In this document: positions 1 to 8,654 of the stretch, piece by piece | Numbering within the stretch: position 1 is the first letter of the stretch | Layout of the letters: each line of letters opens with the position of its first letter | NCBI RefSeq assembly: GCF_000421525.1 | Contig: NZ_ATXE01000001.1 | Span: forward strand, 744,001-808,000 | Source of the DNA: Aestuariimicrobium kwangyangense DSM 21549 | GTDB lineage: Bacteria > Actinomycetota > Actinomycetes > Propionibacteriales > Propionibacteriaceae | Length of the DNA stretch: 64,000 nt | Direction of reading: 5' to 3' | Translations under genes and position numbers: made by a program | The notes under the pieces: model-generated | Told to the model about the DNA's origin: nothing | Seen by the model: only the letters and a program-made list of their open reading frames with translations | Database searches by the model: none

Positions 1-1069
1 CATCGTCTGCTCGAAGACCTTCACCACCCTCGAGACGCTCACGAATGCGAGGCTCGCCAAGGCCTGGCTCCTCGGTCGACTCGAGTCCGCAGGCCTCATC
101 GAGGGATCGGACGAGGCCCGTGCCGAGGCGGTCGCCAAGCATTTCGTGGCGGTCTCGACCGCCCTCGACAAGGTGGCCGACTTCGGGATCGACCCCGCCA
201 ACGCCTTCGGGTTCTGGGACTGGGTGGGAGGCCGTTACTCGGTCGACTCGGCGGTTGGCACCGCCGTGGCCGTGGCCATCGGCAAGGAGAACTTCGCCGA
301 CTTCCTCGCCGGCTTCCACGCCATGGACGAGCACTTCCTCACGGCCGAGCCCGCGAAGAACGTGCCGCTGCTGATGGGGCTGCTGAACGTCTGGTACGTC
401 AACTTCCACGGAGCGGCCAGCCATGCCGTGCTGCCCTATGCGCAGTACCTGCACCGTTTCCCCGCCTACCTGCAGCAACTCACCATGGAGTCGAACGGGA
501 AGTCGGTGCGCTGGGACGGGTCCGAGGTCACCACCGACACGGGGGAGGTGTTCTGGGGGGAGCCCGGCACCAACGGGCAGCACGCCTTCTACCAGCTGAT
601 CCACCAGGGCACCCGGCTGATCCCGGCCGACTTCATCGCCGTCGCCAACCCGGCCCACGCACTGCGGGACGGTGACGCCGACGTGCACGAGCTGTTCCTG
701 TCGAACTTCTTCGCCCAGACGGCTGCACTTGCCTTCGGCAAGACCGCCGACGAGGTGCGGGCCGAGGGCACCGCCGAGGCGATCGTGCCGGCCAGGGTGT
801 TCGAGGGCAATCGTCCGACCACCTCGATCATGGCCTCCGCACTCACCCCCTCGGTGGTGGGCCAGTTGATCGCCCTCTACGAGCACATCACGTTCACGCA
901 GGGCATCGTGTGGGGCATCGACTCCTTCGACCAGTGGGGGGTGGAGCTGGGCAAGAAGCTGGCGCTGCAGATCGCACCCGCCGTGTCGGGCGACGACCAG
1001 GCCCTCTCGCACCAGGACGGGTCCACCCAGTCCTTGGTCCGCTGGTACCGGGCCGAGCGACGCCACTGA
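1..1069 (+). CDS. pgi: Glucose-6-phosphate isomerase, 3' part
   Basis: The frame is open from base 2, so the gene begins upstream of the window; about 355 codons remain. The product interconverts glucose-6-phosphate and fructose-6-phosphate in the cytoplasm (glycolysis and gluconeogenesis). The opening residues [12 protein letters not shown] match the conserved phosphosugar-binding segment of bacterial Pgi. Further on come [12 protein letters not shown], with the catalytic Arg region, [16 protein letters not shown], with the conserved His, and a C-terminal [10 protein letters not shown] helix carrying the catalytic Lys. An internal ATG at 146 is not the true start because homology continues unbroken before it. 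The gene converges with the MarR gene downstream, and the gap between them holds a long palindrome. Confidence 0.97.
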   Translation, partial: IVCSKTFTTLETLTNARLAKAWLLGRLESAGLIEGSDEARAEAVAKHFVAVSTALDKVADFGIDPANAFGFWDWVGGRYSVDSAVGTAVAVAIGKENFADFLAGFHAMDEHFLTAEPAKNVPLLMGLLNVWYVNFHGAASHAVLPYAQYLHRFPAYLQQLTMESNGKSVRWDGSEVTTDTGEVFWGEPGTNGQHAFYQLIHQGTRLIPADFIAVANPAHALRDGDADVHELFLSNFFAQTAALAFGKTADEVRAEGTAEAIVPARVFEGNRPTTSIMASALTPSVVGQLIALYEHITFTQGIVWGIDSFDQWGVELGKKLALQIAPAVSGDDQALSHQDGSTQSLVRWYRAERRH

Positions 1070-1143
1070 CCGAACGAGCCGCCCCGGGCGGCGGGTCAGG
1101 CATCGGCGACCCGCCCCATGGGCTGGACCTGTCTGCAGCATGT

Positions 1144-1197
1144 GCACCTGAAACGGCCATCGCATCCCATTGGGGCTGCGATGGCCGTTTCGGGTGC
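1144..1197. repeat. 54-bp palindromic intergenic repeat, copy 1
   Basis: Two 21-nt arms (1144-1164 and 1177-1197) are complementary at all positions but one, and that one is a G-T pair. They flank a 12-nt loop that can itself fold (tccc/gggg). The element lies between the convergent pgi and MarR genes and could work as a bidirectional terminator, though no T-tract follows. A diverged copy of identical length and geometry is at 31619-31672, which suggests a dispersed repeat family and not a one-off terminator. Confidence 0.75.
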
Positions 1198-1223
1198 GGG
1201 TGCTGCACGTCCTCTGCGATCCC

Positions 1224-1649
1224 TCAGTCGGACGAGGTCTCGATCACCCGCCGCAGGAGTGCCCCCAACTGCTGGCGCTCCTGCGGAGTGAGGCCCCGAA
1301 GGTGTGCCTCGTGACTCTCCCGGCGGGCGCGTTGGCCGGTGGCGAGCACCTCTCGTCCGCGGTCGGTGAGCAGCACCCGGACGGCCCGGCGGTCGGTGGG
1401 ATCGGGCTCGCGCAGCACCAACCCCATCAGCTCGAGTGAGTCGACCACTTCGGTGGCCGAGCGCGGATTGATCCGCAGTTCTTGGGCCACCACCCCCACC
1501 CGGGGACTCTCGGCCTGGTCGATGGCGACGAGCGCCCGGAACTCATGAGGAGAAACCCCGACCGGCTCCAACGCCTCGAGCCAGCGGCGGCGCATGCCTC
1601 GCGTGGCCCGCATCAGCAGACCGCCGAGGTCGTCCGGCTGTTCGATCAC
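1224..1649 (-). CDS. MarR-family transcriptional regulator
   Basis: About 141 residues from a GTG start (MIEQPDDLGGLLMRA). The frame stays open to a TTG at 1685, so the start is not certain and no strong ribosome site decides it. The winged-helix core is clear: SPRVGVVAQELRINPRSATEVVDSLELMG is the recognition helix-turn-helix region (about residues 45-75), followed by a wing containing REPDPTDRRAVRVLLTDRG. The gene is divergent from the ABC exporter at 1775 with a 13-bp palindrome between them, the usual arrangement of a MarR repressor controlling itself and an adjacent efflux pump. That regulatory link is inferred. The family is certain; the ligand is unknown. Confidence 0.9.
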   Translation of the reverse strand: MIEQPDDLGGLLMRATRGMRRRWLEALEPVGVSPHEFRALVAIDQAESPRVGVVAQELRINPRSATEVVDSLELMGLVLREPDPTDRRAVRVLLTDRGREVLATGQRARRESHEAHLRGLTPQERQQLGALLRRVIETSSD

Positions 1650-1687
1650 CCAGCCATCATAGCGACCATTGACCCCATGCCACAATG

Positions 1688-1700
1688 TGAGGTAACCTCA
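1688..1700. promoter_or_regulatory. Candidate MarR operator between regulator and exporter
   Basis: TGAGGTAACCTCA is a perfect inverted repeat of 6-bp arms around one base. It lies in the divergent gap, about 38 bp upstream of the probable MarR start and 75 bp upstream of the exporter ATG. An AT-rich stretch (CATAATTA, 1699-1706) that could be a -10 region adjoins it. Size, symmetry and position fit a MarR operator; binding is inferred. Confidence 0.55.
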
Positions 1701-1774
1701 TAATTACATCGGCTAAGTGGGACCCCCGTGCGAGTGGACCACGAGAGCCGACCCTGCAACGAAAGGAGGCATCC

Positions 1775-3607
1775 ATGACTGCGATGCCACCCCCCGAAGG
1801 ACGAGGCGGAGGTGGGGGCTGGAGCCCCCGCAGGATCGATCCGGCCGACCGACGCCAACTGGCCGAGTCGCCGGTCTCGCTGCGTCGGATCGCCCGTCTC
1901 TTCTCGCCGTGGAAAGGGCAGGTGGTGGTCGTGATGGTGCTGCTGGTGGGGGCCTCGCTGCTGGGCATCGTGCCTCCTTTCCTGACCCGCGAGATCATCG
2001 ACCGAGCGCTGCCCTCGCGCGATGTCCACCTGCTGGTGGCCTGCACCGTCGGCATGGTGGCGGTGGCGGCACTGGCGGCAATCTTCAACGTGCTGCAGAC
2101 CTGGTTGTCGACCGTCATCGGGCAGAAGATCATGCACCGGCTCAGGGCCGATGTGTTCAGCCACCTGCAACGCCAGTCCGTGGGCTTCTTCACCCGTACC
2201 CGCGCCGGCGAGGTGCAGTCGCGCATCACCAATGACATCGGTGGAATGCAGTCCGTCGTCACCGACACGGTCACCTCGGTGGCCTCCAACCTGACCACTG
2301 TCATCGCCATGGCCGCGGCGATGGTGATGCTCGACTGGCGGCTGTCACTGGTCTCGCTGGTGGTGCTGCCGCTGGCCGTGTTCTTCTCCCGCCAGGTGGC
2401 GATGCTCCGACGTGAGATCACCTCCCGGCAACAGCGCACGCTGGCCGACCTGCTCAGTCAGGTGGGTGAGGGGCTCTCGGTCTCGGGCATCCGGCTGACC
2501 AAGACCATGGGGGCGCAACGGCAGGTGACCGACCACTTCGTCGACACCTCGCGCCAACTGATCGACCTCGAGGTGCGCTCCCAGCTCGCCGGACGCTGGC
2601 GGATGGCCACGATGAGCATCGTCTTCGCCGCCATTCCCGCGGTGCTGTACCTGGCCGCCGGTCTGCCGGGGGTGCGCAACGGCATCACCATCGGCACGTT
2701 GGTGGCGTTCATCGCGATCCAGGGCGGCATCTTCCGCCCCGTGATGGGGCTGCTCAACACGGGGGTGTCGGTGGTCTCGTCCATGGCCCTCTTCAGCCGC
2801 ATCTTCGGCTACCTCGACCTGCCCGTCGAGGTGGACGACCCGGCCGACCCGGTCGAGCTCGACCTGGCCGCCGTGCGTGGCGAGTTGGGCTTCGACAAGG
2901 TCAGTTACCACTATCCGGGGGCCCAGGACCCTGCCGTCGATGACGTCTCGCTGGAGGTGCCGGCGGGTTCGTCCCTGGCCCTGACCGGTGAGACGGGATC
3001 GGGCAAGAGCACGCTCGCCTCACTGGTGGCTCGGCTCGCCGACCCCACTTCGGGGCGGATCACCATCGACGGCGTCGACATCCGTCGGCTGAGGTTGTCC
3101 GACCTCGCCCAGATCGTCGGCGTGGTCAGCCAGGAGACCTATCTGTTCCACGCCACCATCCGCGAGAACCTGCTGTTCGCCAAGACCTCCGCGACGGACG
3201 ATGAGCTGTGGCAGGCGCTCAGGGCGGCGCAGATATCGAGCCTCATCGAGTCGCTGCCCCAGGGACTCGACACGATCGTGGGGGAGCGAGGGCAGCGGTT
3301 CTCGGGGGGCGAGCAGCAACGCCTGGCGATTGCCCGGGTCGTGCTGCGCAACCCGCGCATCATCGTACTGGACGAGGCCACCTCGGCCCTCGACAACGAC
3401 ACCGAACGTGAGGTGCAACGGGCTCTCGACGCGCTCGCCGTCGGACGGACCTCGGTCACCATCGCGCACCGGCTGTCGACCGTTCGGGACGCCGACCAGA
3501 TCGCTGTGCTCGACCATGGGCGGGTGATCGAGATCGGACCCCATGACGACCTGGTGCTCGCGGGCGGACGCTATGCCAGCCTCGCCCGGGTGCCGCTGGT
3601 CGCCTGA
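1775..3607 (+). CDS. ABC exporter, fused membrane and ATPase domains
   Basis: 610 residues, the normal size of a half-transporter of the MsbA/LmrA/BmrA type, which works as a dimer in the cytoplasmic membrane and pumps out drugs or lipids. The N-terminal 340 residues carry about six membrane segments. The ATPase domain has Walker A GETGSGKSTL (about residue 405), a Q-loop near VSQETYLF, the signature FSGGEQQR, Walker B IIVLDEATSALD and the switch His in TIAHRLS. All key residues are intact. A strong ribosome site, AAAGGAGG at 1762-1769, fixes the ATG. Sharing a promoter region with a MarR gene suggests inducible export of a small hydrophobic compound. The substrate cannot be read from sequence. 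Confidence 0.93.
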   Translation: MTAMPPPEGRGGGGGWSPRRIDPADRRQLAESPVSLRRIARLFSPWKGQVVVVMVLLVGASLLGIVPPFLTREIIDRALPSRDVHLLVACTVGMVAVAALAAIFNVLQTWLSTVIGQKIMHRLRADVFSHLQRQSVGFFTRTRAGEVQSRITNDIGGMQSVVTDTVTSVASNLTTVIAMAAAMVMLDWRLSLVSLVVLPLAVFFSRQVAMLRREITSRQQRTLADLLSQVGEGLSVSGIRLTKTMGAQRQVTDHFVDTSRQLIDLEVRSQLAGRWRMATMSIVFAAIPAVLYLAAGLPGVRNGITIGTLVAFIAIQGGIFRPVMGLLNTGVSVVSSMALFSRIFGYLDLPVEVDDPADPVELDLAAVRGELGFDKVSYHYPGAQDPAVDDVSLEVPAGSSLALTGETGSGKSTLASLVARLADPTSGRITIDGVDIRRLRLSDLAQIVGVVSQETYLFHATIRENLLFAKTSATDDELWQALRAAQISSLIESLPQGLDTIVGERGQRFSGGEQQRLAIARVVLRNPRIIVLDEATSALDNDTEREVQRALDALAVGRTSVTIAHRLSTVRDADQIAVLDHGRVIEIGPHDDLVLAGGRYASLARVPLVA

Positions 3608-3673
3608 CCCCGTCCCGCCCAAACTGCCCCAGCCCAACCCGCCTACTCTTCCTTCCTGGACGGTTTGGTGTCC

Positions 3674-4840
3674 TCAGTCGGAGCCGAACAGGTCCCTCGT
3701 GTAGACCTTGTCGGCCACGTCCGCCAGGGCGTCGGACTGCCGGTTGGCGACGATGACGTCTGCCGTCCGCTTGAACTCCTCGAGGTCGTTCACCACCCGG
3801 GAGTGGAAGAACTCGGCCTCCTCCAGCGCCGGCTCATAGACGATCACCTCGACGCCCTTGGCCTTGATCCGCTTCATGATCCCCTGGATGGACGATGACC
3901 GGAAGTTGTCGGAGCCCGCCTTCATGGTGAGGCGATGGATGCCGACCACCTTCGGGTTGCGGGCGAGGATGTCGCGGGCGATGAAGTCCTTGCGGGTGCT
4001 GTTGGAGTCGACGATCGCCTGGATCAGGGTCTGTGGCACGTCCGAGTAGTTGGCCAGCAACTGCTTGGTGTCCTTGGGCAGGCAGTAGCCGCCGTAGCCG
4101 AAGCTCGGGTTGTTGTAGTGCGAACCGATGCGGGGGTCGAGCCCGACCCCGCCGATGATCTGACGGGTGTCGAGCCCGTGCGTCGCTGCGTAGGTGTCGA
4201 GTTCGTTGAAGTACGAGACCCGCATGGCCAGGTAGGTGTTGGCGAACAACTTGATGGCCTCAGCCTCGGTCGAACCGGTCAGCAGCACGGGGATGTCGTC
4301 GTCCTCGGCTCCTTCGACCAGCAGGTCGGCGAACCTGCGGGCAGCCTCCGTCTGGGATCCCACCACGATCCGCGACGGGTGTAGGTTGTCGTGGAGTGCG
4401 CGCCCCTCGCGCAGGAACTCGGGTGAGAAGAAGATGCTGTGCCCGGGGTGCTGCTCGCGCAGCGACGCGGTGTAGCCCACCGGGATGGTCGACTTGATGA
4501 CGATGGACGCCTCCGGGGCCAGCTCCACCGCTTGGCCGACGACCGCGTCGACGGTGCTGGTGTTGAAGAAGTTGCGGTCGGGGTCGTAGTCGGTCGGGGT
4601 TGCCACCACGATGTAGTCGGCGCCCCGGTAGGCATCGGACGGATCGGTGGTCGCCCGCAGGTTGAGCTGCCGACTGGCCAGGTGGTGCTCCAACTCGTCA
4701 TCGGCCACCGTGGAGCGGCGGCGGTTGACCAGCTCGACGCGCTCGGGGTTGATGTCGACGGCCACCACCTCGTGATGTTCGGCCAGCAACACGGCCAGCG
4801 ACATTCCGACATAGCCCAGACCCGCCACGGCAATCTTCAT
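3674..4840 (-). CDS. ugd: UDP-glucose 6-dehydrogenase
   Basis: 388 residues, matching the shorter enterobacterial-type Ugd and not the longer 430-450 residue form. It oxidises UDP-glucose to UDP-glucuronate with two NAD+ in the cytoplasm, supplying precursors for surface polysaccharide. The Rossmann motif [14 protein letters not shown] starts at residue 7, [12 protein letters not shown] and [13 protein letters not shown] are typical substrate-site segments, and the catalytic Cys253 is in [14 protein letters not shown] with the conserved Lys and Asp after it. No polysaccharide genes are adjacent, and it stands between the exporter (convergent) and a kinase-like gene, so the pathway it feeds is unclear. 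Confidence 0.93.
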   Translation of the reverse strand: MKIAVAGLGYVGMSLAVLLAEHHEVVAVDINPERVELVNRRRSTVADDELEHHLASRQLNLRATTDPSDAYRGADYIVVATPTDYDPDRNFFNTSTVDAVVGQAVELAPEASIVIKSTIPVGYTASLREQHPGHSIFFSPEFLREGRALHDNLHPSRIVVGSQTEAARRFADLLVEGAEDDDIPVLLTGSTEAEAIKLFANTYLAMRVSYFNELDTYAATHGLDTRQIIGGVGLDPRIGSHYNNPSFGYGGYCLPKDTKQLLANYSDVPQTLIQAIVDSNSTRKDFIARDILARNPKVVGIHRLTMKAGSDNFRSSSIQGIMKRIKAKGVEVIVYEPALEEAEFFHSRVVNDLEEFKRTADVIVANRQSDALADVADKVYTRDLFGSD

Positions 4841-4887
4841 GGCGTCACCCTATCGGCGCTCCTGCACCGGCCCAGGAACGACCCCGC

Positions 4888-5808
4888 TCAGCGCAGCCCT
4901 GACAGGTCGTGGCTGACCTGCTCGACCACGCCAGGCAGGCGCGACGCCAATGTCGGCTCAGACACGAGCCACGGCAGGGTCTCAACCGCGACCACGATGC
5001 GGGTGGTGAGGAACTCCCTCCAGTGGTCGTCGGCCTCACCACCCACCTCGGCGGCCGCGCACCATCGCTCGAACAGGGAGCGTTCCGCCTCCCCAACCAG
5101 GCCCGACACCTCCCGCAGCAGCGTCGCCGGGTCGGTGAACCGCGCCCGGGGGAAGCAGGTCTCCAGGTCGACCATCACCAATTCTCCCTGTGAGGTTCGT
5201 CCGATGTGCTGAAGGGCGAATTCGCCATGGCTCAGCGCCCGCGGGAACCCCGCGAGGGCGGTCCCGGCCGTTCGGTAGGCCAGAAGCCAAGCGGCTGGGT
5301 CCACCGCGAACCCCTCCTCGGTGAGGGCACCCAGAGTGCGGGCAACCATCCCCTCGAACACTGTCTGGTCCATCCCCGGCTGGTGGGGGAAGACGCTCTG
5401 GTCGACATCGGTGACCCGGGCCAGGCTGGCCGACAGCTCGAGCACGGAGTCGACCTCCGCGCTCGAGCCTGGAGTCATGGACGCGGCATCGGGTCCGGTC
5501 CGGGGCAGGTGCTCCAGCACCATCACCTCGGCCTCGTCCCGCTCGACGACGCCCAACAGCTTCGGGAGCGGGACCCGGCCGGCCAGCGCACGGTGTCGGT
5601 TGGCCTCCCGGCGCAGCCGGTCCGCGGTTCTCTTGACGAAGACCGAACGGCGCTGGCCGTCCAACGAGAGGACGCTGATGACGGCGGTGTTGCCGCCGCC
5701 GGTCAGCGGGCCACGCCGTCCCACGGTCACGTCGAGTCGTTCACCCTCCTGGGGTGACATCCAGGGCAGGTCGGCCGGGACGAGACCGAAGGGAAGTGTC
5801 GTGGTCAC
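4888..5808 (-). CDS. Aminoglycoside-phosphotransferase-like kinase, atypical catalytic motif
   Basis: 306 residues with the two-lobe layout of the APH/choline-kinase superfamily. The N-lobe Lys is in VFVKRTADRLRREANRHRAL, the hinge is VMVLEHLP, and the catalytic-loop position reads LSHGEFALQHIG where the family usually has HGDxxxxN. The metal-binding position reads MVDLETC. The base is therefore Glu in place of Asp and the Asn is missing, so activity is uncertain. Members phosphorylate small metabolites; the substrate here cannot be assigned. A GTG at 5808 gives the full length. A start at the Met within DLPWMSPQEG, 17 codons later, is also possible. The upstream gap to the aldo/keto reductase is filled by C-rich repeats. 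Confidence 0.75.
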   Translation of the reverse strand: MTTTLPFGLVPADLPWMSPQEGERLDVTVGRRGPLTGGGNTAVISVLSLDGQRRSVFVKRTADRLRREANRHRALAGRVPLPKLLGVVERDEAEVMVLEHLPRTGPDAASMTPGSSAEVDSVLELSASLARVTDVDQSVFPHQPGMDQTVFEGMVARTLGALTEEGFAVDPAAWLLAYRTAGTALAGFPRALSHGEFALQHIGRTSQGELVMVDLETCFPRARFTDPATLLREVSGLVGEAERSLFERWCAAAEVGGEADDHWREFLTTRIVVAVETLPWLVSEPTLASRLPGVVEQVSHDLSGLR

Positions 5809-5822
5809 CAGATGTCCGCCCT

Positions 5823-5933
5823 CCCAGAACGTCGCCCCAGAACCCCGAACCAGAACCCCCGGCCCGAGGACCCCCGCCCCAGGAACCCTGCCCCAGAACC
5901 CGGGATCCCGGCCTCAGAATCCCGCAGTCACCG
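5823..5933. repeat. Degenerate C-rich tandem repeat, G4-capable on minus strand
   Basis: About seven imperfect copies of a unit near CCCCAGAACCC fill the gap between the APH-like gene and the aldo/keto reductase and run into the end of the reductase. On the minus strand several GGG/GGGG runs lie 1-5 nt apart, which satisfies the usual G-quadruplex pattern. Since both flanking genes are read from the minus strand, the G-rich form would be in the transcript. Confidence 0.6.
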
Positions 5934-6756
5934 GGTCGGCGCCCTGGCGGAACCCGCGATCCAGGCCGTTCAGCACCGCCATCTGGTCGTCGGACAACTC
6001 GAAGTCGAACACGTCGAAGTTCTCGGAGATGCGGGTAGGTGTCACCGACTTCGGGAAGACGACCAGGCCCTGCTGCAGGTGCCAGCGCAGCACCACCTGC
6101 GCGGGGGTCTTGCCGACGGCCTCCGCGAGCGCAGTCACCTCGGGCAGGGTGATGTCGCCCGGCTGCGACTGGGTGCCGAGCGGCGTGTAGACCTCGGTGG
6201 TGATGCCCCGCGAGGTGTTCAGCTCACGCAGTTCGCGCTGCTGGAAGGTGGGGTGCACCTCGATCTGGTTCACGCTGGGGGTGGTGCCCTGCAACTTGTC
6301 GAGGTGCTGCTGCACGAAGTTCGAGACGCCGATCGAGCGCACGAGCCCTTCGGCCTTGAACTGCTGCATCGAGTCCCAGGCCTCGATGTAGGCGTCGCCG
6401 TACTTGACGGTCGCCGGCCAGTGGATGAGGTACAGGTCGAGGTGGTCGAGGCCCAGCTTCTCGAGCGAGGTCTCGATGGCGCGACGGGCATCGTCGGCCT
6501 TGTGGTCGCTGTTCCACAACTTGGTGGTCACGAAGAGCTCTTCGCGTGCGATGCCCGACTCTGCGATCGCCTTGCCGACGCCGTCCTCGTTGCCGTAGGC
6601 GGCGGCGGTGTCGAGGTGGCGGTAGCCGGCCTCGAGAGCGGTCGCGACGGCGGGCACGATCTCGTCGGCACCGACCTGCCACACGCCGAACCCGAGCTGC
6701 GGGATCACGACGCCGTCGTTCAGGGTGATGCTGGGAACGTTCGTGGGAACACTCAT
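5914..6756 (-). CDS. Aldo/keto reductase, 2,5-diketogluconate-reductase type
   Basis: 280 residues from the ATG of MSVPTNVPSITLND; the open frame continues upstream only as a shadow of argS. It is a cytoplasmic NADPH-dependent reductase of the AKR5 type, with the TIM-barrel opening VIPQLGFGVWQVG. The catalytic tetrad is intact: Asp and Tyr in LDTAAAYGNEDG, Lys in TTKLWNSDH and His in YLIHWP. The C-terminal cofactor segment is VVFPKSVTPTRISEN. GAAGGA about nine bases upstream can serve as the ribosome site. It is divergent from argS with a 120-bp gap. The natural substrate is unknown; such enzymes often reduce dicarbonyls or keto-sugars. Confidence 0.92.
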   Translation of the reverse strand: MSVPTNVPSITLNDGVVIPQLGFGVWQVGADEIVPAVATALEAGYRHLDTAAAYGNEDGVGKAIAESGIAREELFVTTKLWNSDHKADDARRAIETSLEKLGLDHLDLYLIHWPATVKYGDAYIEAWDSMQQFKAEGLVRSIGVSNFVQQHLDKLQGTTPSVNQIEVHPTFQQRELRELNTSRGITTEVYTPLGTQSQPGDITLPEVTALAEAVGKTPAQVVLRWHLQQGLVVFPKSVTPTRISENFDVFDFELSDDQMAVLNGLDRGFRQGADPVTAGF

Positions 6757-6877
6757 GGAGGAGAAGTCCTTCAACTGGAGGCCAATGGTCGCCATCGACC
6801 CTACCGACGCCGGAGCGTTCACCCCCAGCCCCGAAGGGGTGCACGTCGCCCATTTCGCGCGTGGAAGAATGACCCCC

Positions 6878-8545
6878 ATGTCGCATGAGCCCGCTGCCCT
6901 CGTCGCCCCGGAGGAATCCCTCGTCACCATCCTGACCTCACGATTCGCCGCCGCCGTCGGGTCCGACCCGGAGCTGCGACCGGCCAGCAAGCCCCAGTTC
7001 GGCCACTTCCAGTGCAACGTGGCGATGCGGCTGGCCAAGCAGCAAGGACGAAACCCGCGCGAGGTGGCCGCCGACATCATCGCCGCCGCACAGGTGGACG
7101 ACCTCTGTGAGCCGCTCGAGATCGCCGGACCGGGCTTCATCAACATCCGGCTGAAGCCCTCGGTCCTGGCCGCCGAGGCGGCCCGGGTGCTCGCCGACCC
7201 CCACGCCGGTGTCGCTGCCGCGAGCAACCGGCAACGGGTGGTGATCGACTACTCCGCCCCCAACGTGGCCAAGCAGATGCATGTCGGCCACCTTCGCACC
7301 ACGATCATCGGCGACTGCTTCAACCGGGTGCTGACCGCCGTTGGCCACACCGTCATCCCGCAGAACCACATCGGCGACTGGGGCACCCAGTTCGGCATGT
7401 TGATCGAACAGATCCTGGACGAGGGTCTCGACGCCTCGACGCTCACCCTCGCTGACGCGGATGCGCTCTACAAGCGTGCCGCCGCCCACTTCAAGGACGA
7501 CGTCGAGTTCGCCACCCGGGCCCGTGCCCGAGTTTCGATCTTCCAGGGCGGTGACGAGCAGTCTTTGGCCATCTGGCGGCAGCTGATCGAGGTGTCGAAG
7601 CAGGGATTCAACCAGGCCTACGAGCGTCTCAACGTGAAGCTGGTCGACGCCGACCTGGCGGGCGAGTCCACCTACAACGATGATCTGCCGGTGCTCGTCC
7701 GCGAACTGGAGGAGTCCGGTGTCGCTGTGGTCGACCAGGGCGCCCTGTGTGTCTTCGTCGAGGGCATCGAGGCACCGCTCATCGTCCGCAAGTCGGACGG
7801 GGGCTACGGCTACGCCACCACCGACCTGGCCGCGATCCGCCGCCGGGTGAACCACCTGCACGCCGACCGCATCATCTATGTCACCGACGCCCGGCAGGGA
7901 GGTCACTTCGCCCAGGTCTTCGCCGCCGCCCGCAAGGCCGGCTTCCTGCCCGACGGCGTCGAGGTCGAGCACGTCGGCTACGGCATGGTGCTCGGCGACG
8001 ACAACAAACCACTGAAGTCGCGGGACGGGTCGGCGGCGAAGCTGGTCGACCTGCTCGATGCCGCCGAGGAGGTGTCGGCCCCGTCCATCGCGCTCGCGGC
8101 GATCAAGTACGCCGACCTGTCGTCCGGCCTGCAGAAGGACTACGTCTTCGACCCGGCCCGTATGACCCAGACCACCGGCAACACTGGCCCCTACCTGCAG
8201 TACGCCCACGCCCGCTGCCAACAGATCCTGCGACGGGCCGAGGCCGAACAGTTGCCGGTCGGTCCGTTGACCCTCACCGAGGAGGTCGCCGAGCAGACCC
8301 TGGCCCTGATGCTGTCCAGGTTTGGCGACGTGGTGGCCGAGGTGGCCGAGACCTTGCAGCCCCACAAACTCTGCACCCACCTGTACGAGACGGCGGTGGC
8401 GTACGCGACCTTCTACGAGCAGTGCCCGGTGCTGCGCAGCGAGGGCGAGGTGCGTGCCTCGCGGTTGGCGCTGTGCGAGGCGACCGCCAAGGTTCTGGCG
8501 GCCGGACTCGACCTGCTGGGGATCGAGGCTCCCGACCGGATGTGA
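6878..8545 (+). CDS. argS: Arginyl-tRNA synthetase
   Basis: 555 residues from the ATG of MSHEPAALVAPEES; GGAAG lies ten bases before it, while an ATG at 6869 is too close to that site. This cytoplasmic class I synthetase charges tRNA-Arg. The N-terminal Add1 domain (about residues 10-115) has KPQFGHFQCNVAMRLAK. The HIGH motif appears as PNVAKQMHVGHLRT (about residue 130), and the KMSKS position is the LKSRDGSAAKLVDL variant common in ArgRS. The C-terminal anticodon-binding DALR domain holds NTGPYLQYAHAR. Length and motifs are ordinary. The gene ends 109 bp before the convergent ppgK; that gap contains a tandem repeat and a hairpin. Confidence 0.96.
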   Translation: MSHEPAALVAPEESLVTILTSRFAAAVGSDPELRPASKPQFGHFQCNVAMRLAKQQGRNPREVAADIIAAAQVDDLCEPLEIAGPGFINIRLKPSVLAAEAARVLADPHAGVAAASNRQRVVIDYSAPNVAKQMHVGHLRTTIIGDCFNRVLTAVGHTVIPQNHIGDWGTQFGMLIEQILDEGLDASTLTLADADALYKRAAAHFKDDVEFATRARARVSIFQGGDEQSLAIWRQLIEVSKQGFNQAYERLNVKLVDADLAGESTYNDDLPVLVRELEESGVAVVDQGALCVFVEGIEAPLIVRKSDGGYGYATTDLAAIRRRVNHLHADRIIYVTDARQGGHFAQVFAAARKAGFLPDGVEVEHVGYGMVLGDDNKPLKSRDGSAAKLVDLLDAAEEVSAPSIALAAIKYADLSSGLQKDYVFDPARMTQTTGNTGPYLQYAHARCQQILRRAEAEQLPVGPLTLTEEVAEQTLALMLSRFGDVVAEVAETLQPHKLCTHLYETAVAYATFYEQCPVLRSEGEVRASRLALCEATAKVLAAGLDLLGIEAPDRM

Positions 8546-8560
8546 CGGTCGAGGGCCCCC

Positions 8561-8605
8561 GCGTCAAAGAAGCACGCGTCAAGGAGGCCTGCGTCAAGGG
8601 CCCAC
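8561..8605. repeat. Three tandem 15-bp repeats after argS
   Basis: Three contiguous units of exactly 15 bp all begin GCGTCAA (8561, 8576, 8591); the middle one reads GCGTCAAGGAGGCCT. The array lies 16 bp past the argS stop in the convergent gap to ppgK and directly before a hairpin. The unit length is a multiple of three, but no ORF here looks real. Confidence 0.7.
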
Positions 8606-8607
8606 GA

Positions 8608-8635
8608 TCGGGCGCGTGGCGGAGCCAGCGCCCGA
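8608..8635. terminator. Hairpin between convergent argS and ppgK
   Basis: TCGGGCGC at 8608 pairs with GCGCCCGA ending at 8635, and the stem continues inward (TGGC/GCCA) past a single bulged G to a three-base loop. It probably ends transcription from both sides. No T-tract follows, so it is terminator-like rather than a textbook intrinsic terminator. Confidence 0.5.
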
Positions 8636-8654
8636 CCATGGGCGAGCCGGTGGC

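Noticed and set aside
6757-7227. N-terminal extension of the aldo/keto reductase frame to 437 residues
   Set aside because: The extra part is antisense to argS coding sequence; the normal 280-residue length starts at 6756.
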